A DNA stretch of 6,240 bases from a bacterium (GCA_004562975.1 SFQP01000080.1:1-6240); one strand, 5' to 3'. Positions 1-6,193 are shown, numbered from the stretch's first letter. The notes: a model not told the origin generated them from the letters alone. A program made the numbers and translations.

Positions 1-418
1 GCAGTTCGCAAATCGTGGTGAAGTAGCCCCGCCCGCCGCTTTCACCGCTTCACCCTCTTCGCCCTTTCCACTTCCACGGCTGTTTTCTCCGGCCTTACCG
101 TTTCCCTCGCACAACGTCACGGACTGTCCCAACGCACAGCCTCCCGCCGCATCCTTTCAGATGGCAGCGGGAGGCTGATTGGTTTATCGTATCGTTGTGC
201 GATGCGGATTATTCGCTCCATTCGTCGGACAACCAACCCTTGGAGTTGCTTTGGAACTCCCCGTCAAAAGTTTCGTCTCCGGGAGTCAGGCTTTGGTCTA
301 CAGTTGCATCGTTTCCAAAAACAGAAGCTCAGAGGAAGCCTTCAGTCCGCAAATTATAGTGTGCTGTTAGGGGAGCAATTTTTCATTGTGTTGTTTGTTT
401 TCGGTTGTTTAGGCGCGG
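1..418. other. Region with no supported gene, downstream of the four-gene cluster
   Basis: No coding region here is convincing. Bases 27-66 are almost pure pyrimidine on the plus strand and contain small degenerate repeats of the form ttcaccgc/ttcaccct. A plus-strand frame is open from the window edge to a stop at 176-178, but it is low-complexity in Pro, Ala and Ser and matches nothing I know. A strong stem-loop lies at 137-177 and a smaller one (GGAGTT/AACTCC) at 242-260. On the minus strand this is the 3' side of the 419-2515 gene. No stem followed by a T-run in that direction was seen, so where that transcript ends is unclear. Confidence 0.6.
137..177. terminator. Strong GC-rich stem-loop, possible (bidirectional) terminator
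   Basis: Bases 137-150 (CAGCCTCCCGCCGC) pair with 164-177 (GCAGCGGGAGGCTG) with a single mismatch, and a few inner pairs (CATC with GATG) can extend the stem toward a six-base loop. This is the most stable structure in the window. It lies about 240 bases past the stop of the 419-2515 gene. Neither side carries a good T-run (plus-strand side: ATTGGTTTATC), so it is not a textbook intrinsic terminator. It could end a plus-strand gene lying to the left, stabilise the 3' end of the minus-strand operon mRNA, or be a dispersed extragenic palindrome. Confidence 0.45.
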
Positions 419-2515
419 CTATTTGATGATAAACTTCTTTCCGTTCATGATGTACAGGCCGGCAGGCAGATTCTTCATGCTGGTGTCGCTCACCTTCGCG
501 CCTTGCAGATTGTACACGGCACCATCTTCGGCTACACCGTTGTTGATAGCATTGATACCAGTGATTTCTTCACCTTCCAGACGGATGGCGTATGCATCTT
601 CCATCGTTCCGGAGTTGGTGAAATAAGCACAAGTGGCAGGGAGGGTAGAGTTTGTTGAACCCTTCACAATCTTCTGTTCGCCGTCAATAGTGGCAACACC
701 GTACAAGCCGTCCATGTTCATGCCAGCGGTATAGTTGCCTTTGAAAGTGAAGTTGCCGCTGTTGTTTACGCTCTTAGCTTCAGTATTTTCCACTTTAACG
801 CCGAAGTACATTGGGTCGCTCTTTTCCGTGCTGAAGTAAACGATGTACGGCGTGTTAGCTTCCATATTTTCTACCTTGCTGAAGTTCAGCACATTATTGC
901 TCTCACTCGTAAAGGCTTGTGCTCCTTCGGCTCCGATTTGTTCGGGCGTGATGCCGAAAGGCAGACACAGAGTGCTCCATCCTTTTTTGAAGTTACGGTT
1001 CACTACTAAGTTATAGAGGCCAGCTTCTGTGTTCAGGTTGGTCTCTGTACTTATGTTCAGCGTGGGGGCAAATACTACGTGGATAATTTGCCCGAGTGCT
1101 TCCTGCATATCAATGTCAATGGTGGCTGTCATCTTTCCGTCAGCCACTTCTGCATTCAGTTCAACGGGCACGTCACCCAGCATCGGGCCAAGCCAAAAAT
1201 CTATGCCCGGCAGGTCGCCCGGCATAATGGCAATTTTTTGCGTTGTAGTAAGCCTCATGGGATTTTCGCCCGAGCGTTGCACATTCGTCAGATAGATGTT
1301 TCCTACGGGCATGGCATCTTCTCCTGATACGAGCATGAAGTTGTTCAGTGCCAGCGAGGTTGATCCGTCCTTCTCGTCGATGAGTTGGATTTCGGTAGGC
1401 TGGGGCGGTGTGCATTCTCCGTTGATGGTCACGCTCAGGTCATTGCTATATGGTGTCACGGTAGCCGTACTGTTGTCAAACTGTACGGTGTAGGTGGTCG
1501 TTTCGCCCTCGTTGGTCACTACGATAGTGAGCACACCGCTCTCATCGTTGTAGGTTTCCTGAGCCTGAGCCGAGCGTCCCTTCACGGTGTAGGTTACCTT
1601 GTTAGCTTCATAAGGCACGTCGAGTGTATAATTCGTCTGGCTTTCGTTAAAGCCTTCTACTGTGACACCGTCCACTTGAAGGTCGCTCAGTGCGTGGTAA
1701 TAGACGAAGTCTACGTCGTCCACTTCAAGCACGTTGCCTGCCTTGATGTTGCTGCGGGTCCAGTAGTCAGCACTCGAAATGATGACGTTCATTTTTTCGG
1801 GCAAAGTTTCTTCCTGTCCCTGTACGTAGTTGAGAGGTACGATAATCTCTTCCCAATCATTGTTGGCGGTACTGCTGAAGCTGTAGTCGCAGCTGGCAAT
1901 AAGGGTGCCCGAGGCCGTACCCGTTTCCTTGCCCATCACCACGCGGTCTACATCGTCCTTGCTGACCGTGCCTGTTGCAGCGATGTTGGAGGTGAAAGTG
2001 CCTTTCCATAGGTAGGCAATGATGTGGGCATTTTCTTCACCTTCTGTGCCGGTGGTGCGCTTGTAGCGTCCCTTGATGGCATCAGGGCGGCTGCTGAAGG
2101 CCATACCACCATATACGCCGCCGTCACAATTAGCAATCTTGGACACGGCATATACCCAAGGCGTACCGAAATTGATGAAGGCGGGGGCATTCGAGCCTAT
2201 GCCGAGCGCACCCACATATTTGTTGGTGAGTACTGTCCAGGAGTTTTCGTTCTGAGAGCCTTGGGTAACGAGCGTTTCTTTTTTTTCTGTTCCCATCACC
2301 TTCTGGTTTACGCTTGAACCGTTCCAGCTTTCAGGTTCTGAGCCCGGACGCTGGCGTTCGCCATCGGGCTTTGTGCCACCAAATAATTTTGATGTGCTTG
2401 ACTGATATGAGTTTCCACAAGCTGTTTTCCAGTTGGTGAAGTTACCATTAGGCAGATGTTGTGCATTTGCCGAGAGTGCGAGTCCCAGCAATGCGAGAGA
2501 AAGAATTTTTTTCAT
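419..2515 (-). CDS. Large secreted multidomain protein: PCMD-like, cadherin-like, calycin-like, C-terminal sorting-type tail
   Basis: A 698-residue exported protein. Residues 1-19 form a classic signal peptide (MKKILSLALLGLALSANAQ) with no lipobox cysteine. Residues 20-273 resemble the PCMD type of beta-sandwich: PGSEPESWNG near the start and VLEVDDVDFVYY at the end. Residues 277-347 (LSDLQVDG, YTLDVPYEA, TTTYTVQF) look like a cadherin-like or Ig-like sandwich. Residues 356-484 are one calycin-like domain (NNFMLVSGEDAMPVGNI, FWLGPMLGDVPV, MTATIDIDM) homologous to the two in the 2611-3666 gene. Residues 485-655 form a module I know only as common in Bacteroidales secreted proteins (GWSTLCLPFG, PYIVYF, CAYFTNSG). 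The last 45 residues (YNLQGAKV, LPAGLYIMNGKKFIIK) are a type-A T9SS-like or related C-terminal tail. The start is supported by the signal peptide and by AAAGAAGAA just upstream. Base composition is clearly lower in GC than in the two promoter-proximal genes. Export and domain makeup are well supported; ligand and function are unknown. Confidence 0.88.
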   Translation of the reverse strand: MKKILSLALLGLALSANAQHLPNGNFTNWKTACGNSYQSSTSKLFGGTKPDGERQRPGSEPESWNGSSVNQKVMGTEKKETLVTQGSQNENSWTVLTNKYVGALGIGSNAPAFINFGTPWVYAVSKIANCDGGVYGGMAFSSRPDAIKGRYKRTTGTEGEENAHIIAYLWKGTFTSNIAATGTVSKDDVDRVVMGKETGTASGTLIASCDYSFSSTANNDWEEIIVPLNYVQGQEETLPEKMNVIISSADYWTRSNIKAGNVLEVDDVDFVYYHALSDLQVDGVTVEGFNESQTNYTLDVPYEANKVTYTVKGRSAQAQETYNDESGVLTIVVTNEGETTTYTVQFDNSTATVTPYSNDLSVTINGECTPPQPTEIQLIDEKDGSTSLALNNFMLVSGEDAMPVGNIYLTNVQRSGENPMRLTTTQKIAIMPGDLPGIDFWLGPMLGDVPVELNAEVADGKMTATIDIDMQEALGQIIHVVFAPTLNISTETNLNTEAGLYNLVVNRNFKKGWSTLCLPFGITPEQIGAEGAQAFTSESNNVLNFSKVENMEANTPYIVYFSTEKSDPMYFGVKVENTEAKSVNNSGNFTFKGNYTAGMNMDGLYGVATIDGEQKIVKGSTNSTLPATCAYFTNSGTMEDAYAIRLEGEEITGINAINNGVAEDGAVYNLQGAKVSDTSMKNLPAGLYIMNGKKFIIK

Positions 2516-2567
2516 TTCTTCTTTATTTGAGCTTGTTGATTTTTTTATTGCTTTTGTGTTTTCAGCA

Positions 2568-2606
2568 TGGCCGAATGCGGGCTTTGTGGGGCGCGCATTT
2601 CGGCCA
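2568..2606 (-). other. Intergenic stem-loop between genes 3 and 4 of the cluster
   Basis: TGGCCGAATGCG (2568-2579) pairs with CGCATTTCGGCCA (2594-2606) over 12 base pairs with one bulged base and a 14-base loop. In the direction of transcription it begins five bases past the stop codon of the 2611-3666 gene. It is followed by TGCTGAAAACAC rather than a T-run, so full termination is unlikely. A role in protecting or processing the mRNA 3' end, or in lowering expression of the last gene, is more plausible. That role is inference. Confidence 0.5.
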
Positions 2607-2610
2607 GCCC

Positions 2611-3666
2611 TTATCTGATGATTTTCTTTCCGTTGACAATGTACACACCCTTGGGCAGGTTGTCGGTGCTTGTGGCGGGCACGCGGCGGCCGGAGAGGGT
2701 GAAGATGCGGGTGGTAGAGTCGTCGGCGACGGTGGCTGAATGGATGCCGGTGGTGAGCGGCTGTCCGATGACCACGTTGATGACTTGTTCGAGCGACTCC
2801 GTCATGTCGATGTCAATGGTGCAGTAGAGGCGCGTGTCGTTCAGCTTACCGCTGAGGAGGATGGGCACTTCGCCCAGATAGGGGCCGATCCAAGACTCTT
2901 CGGGTATGTTGGGGTCATCGCCGGGCTGGATGGTGATGGACTGGTTCGTGCTGATGCTTTCGCAGTCGTCTTCCTGTACCACAGCAACGCCTTTCAGGCT
3001 GATGTTGCCCACGGGCATCACGTCCTCACCGGCTACGAGCATGAAATTTTGCAGGGTAAAGTTCACCGTGCCGTTGTCCAAGTGGTCCACGGTGATGCTG
3101 GCGGGAATGGAGTCCGTGCTCTCACCGTTGAGGGTAACAATCAGTTTTTCGTTGTACGTCTGTGAGGCCACCAAGTTGGGCAGTTGCTCAAAGCCGTTGT
3201 CTTGTCCGATGACCACGTTGATGACTTGTTCGAGCGTCTCCATCATGTCGATGTCGATGGTACAGTAAAGGCGCGTGTCGTTCAGCTTACCGCTGAGGAG
3301 GATGGGCACTTCGCCCAGATAGGGGCCGATCCAAGACTCTTCGGGTATGTCGGGGGCATCGCCGGGCTGGATGGTGATGGATTGGTTCGTGTTGATGGCC
3401 TTGCAGCCCTCTTCCTGCACCACGTCGACTCCTTCCAGGCGGATGTTGCCCACGGGCATCACGTCCTCTCCGGCCACCAGCATAAAGTTCTTGAGGACAA
3501 AGTTGATTTTCCCGTCCTCGCGTTGTTCCACGATGATGCTCGCCGGAATGGAGTCCGTGCTCTCACCGTTGATGGTTACGACCAGCTTTTCGTCGTAGTT
3601 CTGGGCGGCCACAGGCAGCAGGCCCGTGCAGCAAAGTGCCACGAGAGTGAGTAAAAATTTCTTCAT
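2611..3666 (-). CDS. Secreted tandem calycin-like beta-barrel protein
   Basis: 351 residues. A signal peptide covers about residues 1-21 (hydrophobic run, then PVAAQ) without a lipobox. Two copies of one domain follow at residues 24-155 and 171-302, offset by exactly 147 residues. By hand count about 107 of 132 positions are identical. Shared motifs are NGESTDSIPASI, NFMLVAGEDVMPVGNI, TNQSITIQPGD, EESWIGPYLGEVP and YCTIDIDM. The pattern fits the calycin-like beta-barrel family of Bacteroidales (Pfam 'Calycin_like', from memory), and a related single copy sits in the 419-2515 gene. Calycins usually bind small, often hydrophobic, ligands; no ligand can be read from this sequence. Residues 308-351 are a tail (IFTLSGRRV, LPKGVYIVNGKKIIR) of the type used for sorting or anchoring in Bacteroidetes. 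The gene starts 43 bases after the barrel gene's stop codon, with no promoter visible between them, so co-transcription is likely. Confidence 0.88.
   Translation of the reverse strand: MKKFLLTLVALCCTGLLPVAAQNYDEKLVVTINGESTDSIPASIIVEQREDGKINFVLKNFMLVAGEDVMPVGNIRLEGVDVVQEEGCKAINTNQSITIQPGDAPDIPEESWIGPYLGEVPILLSGKLNDTRLYCTIDIDMMETLEQVINVVIGQDNGFEQLPNLVASQTYNEKLIVTLNGESTDSIPASITVDHLDNGTVNFTLQNFMLVAGEDVMPVGNISLKGVAVVQEDDCESISTNQSITIQPGDDPNIPEESWIGPYLGEVPILLSGKLNDTRLYCTIDIDMTESLEQVINVVIGQPLTTGIHSATVADDSTTRIFTLSGRRVPATSTDNLPKGVYIVNGKKIIR
2761..3156 (-). repeat. Second copy of an in-frame 441-base-period duplication
   Basis: This encodes residues 171-302 of the tandem calycin-like protein. Positions 2828-2909 match 3269-3350 at every one of 82 bases, while the flanking parts of the repeat differ at many sites. 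Confidence 0.92.
3202..3597 (-). repeat. First copy of an in-frame 441-base-period duplication
   Basis: This encodes residues 24-155 of the tandem calycin-like protein and aligns with 2761-3156 at a constant offset of 441 bases (147 codons) without any gap. Divergence is concentrated in the domain's N-terminal third; the half around the SWIGPYLGEV motif is almost unchanged. Confidence 0.92.
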
Positions 3667-3709
3667 AAGCAGAGTTATTTAGAAGTGATAGTTTGGTTGG
3701 TTTGTCTGT

Positions 3710-4510
3710 TCAGAATAGATAGCTGAAGCCCAGTGTGCCGTAGATGGGGTAGAGGGCGAAGGTGACGCTGCCGAAGTCGGAGGGGAAGATGCCGTTGAGG
3801 CCCCATTGCAGGTTGAGGTTGACCGTCAGGTGCTTGTAAGCCTGAAACTCCGCCCCGGCCTGCAAGCCCCAGTGGAAACGCCGCAGGTCGTCGGAGAAGT
3901 CGTACGTGGCGCGCGTCACTTCCGCTTTCTCGCCCGTGGGGTTCTGGTCGCGGATGTAGCCATCGTAAGCCTCGCCCTTGAAGTCGCCGCTCATCATCCA
4001 GGCCACGTAGGGACCGGCCATGACTTGCCAGCGCGGGTCGAGGCTGTAGGTGGCCAGGATGGGGAAGGTGAGGTACGTGTTGTTCACCTCCGTCTTGACA
4101 CGTCCCGTCCAGGCTCCGACCACGGTGCCCGAACCGTCCACGTTGACGGCCTCCATGTGGTAATTCTTCACCTTGGCATCCGTCTTCATGCCTTTGTTCT
4201 CAAAGCGCACGCCGACCATCATGCCCCAACGGTCGTTGAATTTCTTCTGCACGTCGCCTTCGAGGGCGATGCAGAGCGTGGGTTTGTAACTCTCTATCTT
4301 GCGGATTTCCGCCGGCAGGGGCAGGGGAGAGGTGCCGCCCATGCTGAGCCCTGCGCCGAGGCGTACGTGCCAGCCTTTGAGAGCGGCTTTGATCAGGTTG
4401 TTGTCCGTTTCCTTGGCCTCGCGCGGCTGTGCAAGGGTGCAGAGCGGCAGGAGCGTGAGCAGGAGCAGGGCGTAGCGTTTCGTGCGGGAGAGTATGTGGG
4501 TGAGGGTCAT
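3710..4510 (-). CDS. PorT-like outer-membrane beta-barrel protein
   Basis: 266 residues from the start at 4510. That start gives a proper signal peptide (basic SRTKR, then ALLLLTLLPLCTLAQ, cleavage near residue 28). The frame is open back to an ATG at 4582, but this would put 24 polar residues ahead of the signal. The mature protein shows alternating amphipathic strands ending in aromatics: WHVRLGAGLSMGG, WGMMVGVRFENKGMKT, TYLTFPILATYSL, WQVMAGPYVAWMMSG, FHWGLQAGAEFQAY, LTVNLNLQWGL. It closes with YGTLGFSYLF, whose final Phe is the usual signal for outer-membrane barrel insertion. This is the OMP_b-brl_2/PorT-type family (8-stranded barrels of about 200-260 residues). It probably sits in the outer membrane beside the lipoprotein encoded 98 bases upstream, as anchor, channel or structural partner. 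Its substrate is not evident. GC is high, like the lipoprotein gene. Confidence 0.87.
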   Translation of the reverse strand: MTLTHILSRTKRYALLLLTLLPLCTLAQPREAKETDNNLIKAALKGWHVRLGAGLSMGGTSPLPLPAEIRKIESYKPTLCIALEGDVQKKFNDRWGMMVGVRFENKGMKTDAKVKNYHMEAVNVDGSGTVVGAWTGRVKTEVNNTYLTFPILATYSLDPRWQVMAGPYVAWMMSGDFKGEAYDGYIRDQNPTGEKAEVTRATYDFSDDLRRFHWGLQAGAEFQAYKHLTVNLNLQWGLNGIFPSDFGSVTFALYPIYGTLGFSYLF

Positions 4511-4544
4511 GTTTGTATGAGTTGAGTTTTGGAGGTTATAAAGT

Positions 4545-4577
4545 AACTCGTTGCGGCAATGCTGTTTGCCATGAGTT
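4545..4577 (-). other. Two-part intergenic stem-loop ahead of the barrel gene
   Basis: Outer arms AACTC (4545-4549) and GAGTT (4573-4577) enclose inner arms GGCAA (4555-4559) and TTGCC (4566-4570). A smaller stem GGATA/TATCC lies beside it at 4584-4600. No TAnnTTTG promoter element is seen between the lipoprotein stop and the barrel start, so these are more likely RNA structures inside one transcript. The stems are short and may be chance. Confidence 0.25.
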
Positions 4578-4608
4578 GCCATAGGATAACTTCAGTATCC
4601 GGAAGGGG

Positions 4609-5766
4609 TCATTCTGTTGTGCCCTCCCACACCACGCGGAGTTCGTCGACGTAGAGCGTGGAACCGATGGCTCCTTCAAAATACGCTCCCTGCCGGCTCG
4701 ACGTGGCCACCACGGCTATGGCGTAGCCGTCGTTGCGCAGCCGTTCCTCGTCGAACTCCTTTCCCGGCATGAGGCGGAAGGGTTCGGAAAAGTGCGTCCA
4801 TTCGGTGGGTTCGCCCGGCTTGTCGATGCGTGCCAGCATCACGATGCGGAGCGAGGAGAGCACGTCGTCGCCGTTGAGGGCCTGGAAGTCGGCGGGGTCC
4901 ACCTCGTAGAGCACGGCGTAGATGTCTGCCGTGTCGTGGCGTTCGGGACACACCTGCTTGTTCTTGTCCGTGAAGGTTTCGCCGGCGGTGTATTTGTAGT
5001 AGCCTTCGAGGGCGAGGGGCTTTCCGCCTACGAGCTGGAGGCCGAAGTGGGTGGCTTCGCGCGGCTTCTTCATGGCAATGGAGGCATCAAAGGAGCCGAT
5101 GAAGATGTTGCCCGCCGCGATGGGCATCTTCACCATGTCGCCGAAGGAGCCGGTGCGCCGGGTCACCAGCTTGATGCAGTTACCCTGCACGCCCAGGGGG
5201 TCGGAGGCCGTGGGGTAGTCGGCGGGTTGCTTGGCTATGCCCACGAGGGCGTAGCCGCCATTGCCCGAGGCCCAGTAGTTGCGTTGCGGATTTTGCGTGT
5301 CGGTGGGGTCCACCTCGAACCACGTTTGGTAACGCCCCGTGCTTTCGAGCGCGAAATGTTCGAAGCTCATGGTCTCGATGGGGCGGGGGAAGTTGAAGGC
5401 CACGGTGTAGTCCTTGTGCCACTGGCCGTCCTGCGAATGTACGGTGTAGGTTTGTGGCGAGGAGAAGTTGCGCGTCAGGCCGTTGCCCTCCACTTCGCTG
5501 CCGTCGACCAGTGCCGTGATGCGTGCGCCCTCCGTCAGGGTGAAGAGGGGGGAGAGTTGCGAGCGGTCGGTGCCTTTCTTGATGTTGAAAGCCACGTGGT
5601 CATTGGTCAGGATGGGCGTGCCCACCAATATGTCTTTGTGTCCGTCCAACCACGTCTGCTCCACGCCGGTAATGTCGCATTCGGCGTTGAGGGGTTCGTC
5701 CTTGATGCACGATGATGCGAGGCACAGCGTGAGGAGTGTGATGAGGAACAGGGAAAAATGTTTCAT
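4609..5766 (-). CDS. Surface-type lipoprotein with PCMD domain
   Basis: 385 residues. The signal peptide ends in a lipobox (LCLASSC, Cys20), so the protein is lipid-anchored. Residues right after the cysteine read IKDEP; an acidic/Lys motif there resembles the lipoprotein export signal that sends Bacteroidetes lipoproteins to the outside of the cell. Residues 31-128 form an Ig-like beta-sandwich (ILVGTPILTNDHVAFNIKKG, YTVHSQDGQWHKDYTVAF). Residues 131-382 match the PCMD family (putative carbohydrate metabolism domain, a jelly-roll-like fold): NYWASGNGGYAL, RRTGSFGDM, IAAGNIFIGSF, LEGYYKYTAG, DIYAVLYEV, and the hallmark end YFEGAIGSTLYVDELRVVWE. The length is normal for PCMD lipoproteins. The family's name implies sugar binding, but no reaction is established that I know of. 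First gene of the cluster, with a promoter-like site 53 bases upstream. The start is fixed by the signal peptide; upstream is A/T-rich with no Shine-Dalgarno sequence, as usual in this phylum. Confidence 0.92.
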   Translation of the reverse strand: MKHFSLFLITLLTLCLASSCIKDEPLNAECDITGVEQTWLDGHKDILVGTPILTNDHVAFNIKKGTDRSQLSPLFTLTEGARITALVDGSEVEGNGLTRNFSSPQTYTVHSQDGQWHKDYTVAFNFPRPIETMSFEHFALESTGRYQTWFEVDPTDTQNPQRNYWASGNGGYALVGIAKQPADYPTASDPLGVQGNCIKLVTRRTGSFGDMVKMPIAAGNIFIGSFDASIAMKKPREATHFGLQLVGGKPLALEGYYKYTAGETFTDKNKQVCPERHDTADIYAVLYEVDPADFQALNGDDVLSSLRIVMLARIDKPGEPTEWTHFSEPFRLMPGKEFDEERLRNDGYAIAVVATSSRQGAYFEGAIGSTLYVDELRVVWEGTTE

Positions 5767-5789
5767 GTTGTTTGAAAAAATTGAAGGAG

Positions 5790-5807
5790 CAAGGACGTTT
5801 GTCCTTG
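5790..5807 (-). promoter_or_regulatory. Perfect hairpin in the 5' leader of the cluster
   Basis: CAAGGAC, a four-base loop, then GTCCTTG form a perfect 7-bp stem. It falls a few bases after the predicted transcription start and about 23 bases before the lipoprotein's ATG. It could stabilise the mRNA 5' end or bind a regulator. No T-run follows it directly (GCTCCTTCAATTTTTTC comes next on the minus strand), but a weak attenuator cannot be excluded because six T's lie about 10 bases beyond the stem. Confidence 0.5.
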
Positions 5808-5818
5808 ACTATCCGCCG

Positions 5819-5826
5819 CAAAGGTA
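5819..5826 (-). promoter_or_regulatory. Bacteroidales -7 promoter element (TACCTTTG)
   Basis: The minus strand reads TACCTTTG, an exact match to the Bacteroidetes -7 consensus TAnnTTTG, followed by CGGCGG. It would start transcription near 5812-5816 and give a leader of about 48 bases for the lipoprotein gene and, through it, the cluster. No clear TTTG (-33) box sits at the expected distance. Instead there is an AT-rich run containing the 12-base palindrome AAAAATATTTTT (5829-5840). Confidence 0.6.
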
Positions 5827-6193
5827 AGAAAAATATTTTTGCGTTTTGAGTTTTTTTCTCTGGGCACTTGGTTTTTTGCCGTTAAAAAATGTAGTCATGA
5901 CAAAATACTCCTTATGGGGTGTGAAAAAGGTAATTCAGACCATTAAATATGGTTTTTTAATCGATAAAAGTAGGGGGAGTGTCGGTGTTCCGGACGATGT
6001 TTGCGGAGGGGGGTCAAGGCGTTGCGAAAAGTCCGCCACTTGTGTTGCACAAGTCCCGGATTAGTTTTTTCAAGTCGGCGAGTAGGAAAAAATAGTCCTG
6101 GACTTGTGCAGGGTATGTCTTGGCTGCTGTTGCGTAAAGTTCGGTGTCTTGTACTGAAATAGGTTGACCAAAAAACCATCAAATTTTAGTACA
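5827..6193. other. Gene-free region upstream of the cluster
   Basis: The part near 5827-5970 is AT-rich, with poly-T/poly-A runs and a weak AT stem plus T-run at 5939-5958. From about 5975 the composition changes to GC-rich. The stretch 6014-6194 holds two separate inverted repeats and a 54-codon minus-strand open frame without a start codon. I see no complete gene, tRNA or CRISPR here. Confidence 0.6.
6046..6110. repeat. 18-bp imperfect inverted repeat
   Basis: TGCACAAGTCCCGGATTA (6046-6063) is the reverse complement of TAGTCCTGGACTTGTGCA (6093-6110) at 16 of 18 positions, with a 29-base spacer. A nested palindrome, ACTTGTGTTGCACAAGT, lies at 6038-6054, so the left arm can pair in two alternative ways. 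This could be an RNA structure, an insertion-sequence end or a protein-binding site. Confidence 0.55.

Noticed and set aside
2..178. Plus-strand frame entering from the left edge and ending at 176-178
   Set aside because: Low-complexity Pro/Ala/Ser/Phe content from pyrimidine-rich DNA, and its last codons run through the 137-177 stem-loop; no protein family is visible.
350..358. Minus-strand TATAATTTG as a promoter -7 element
   Set aside because: The spacing inside the motif is one base short of TAnnTTTG, and no gene follows it on that strand within the window.
1385..2011. 208-codon plus-strand frame opposite the large secreted protein
   Set aside because: Its residues are the antisense of real beta-strand codons; it has no start signal and no domain.
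2761..3597. CRISPR-like or satellite repeat array
   Set aside because: There are only two copies, long and in frame, inside one protein gene; it is a domain duplication.
3806..4525. 239-codon plus-strand frame opposite the barrel gene
   Set aside because: Composition is typical of an antisense shadow, and the minus strand has a signal peptide and barrel strands.
3710..4582. Longer barrel start at the ATG at 4582
   Set aside because: It would place 24 polar residues before the signal peptide; the ATG at 4510 gives a normal one.
4792..5715. Long plus-strand open frame (307 codons) opposite the lipoprotein gene
   Set aside because: It is a shadow of the GC-rich minus-strand gene: His/Gly/Val-rich, with no recognisable domain, while the opposite strand encodes a clear PCMD lipoprotein.
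5939..5958. ACCAT/ATGGT stem followed by six T's, like a plus-strand terminator
   Set aside because: The stem is only five AT-rich pairs and there is no plus-strand gene upstream for it to end.
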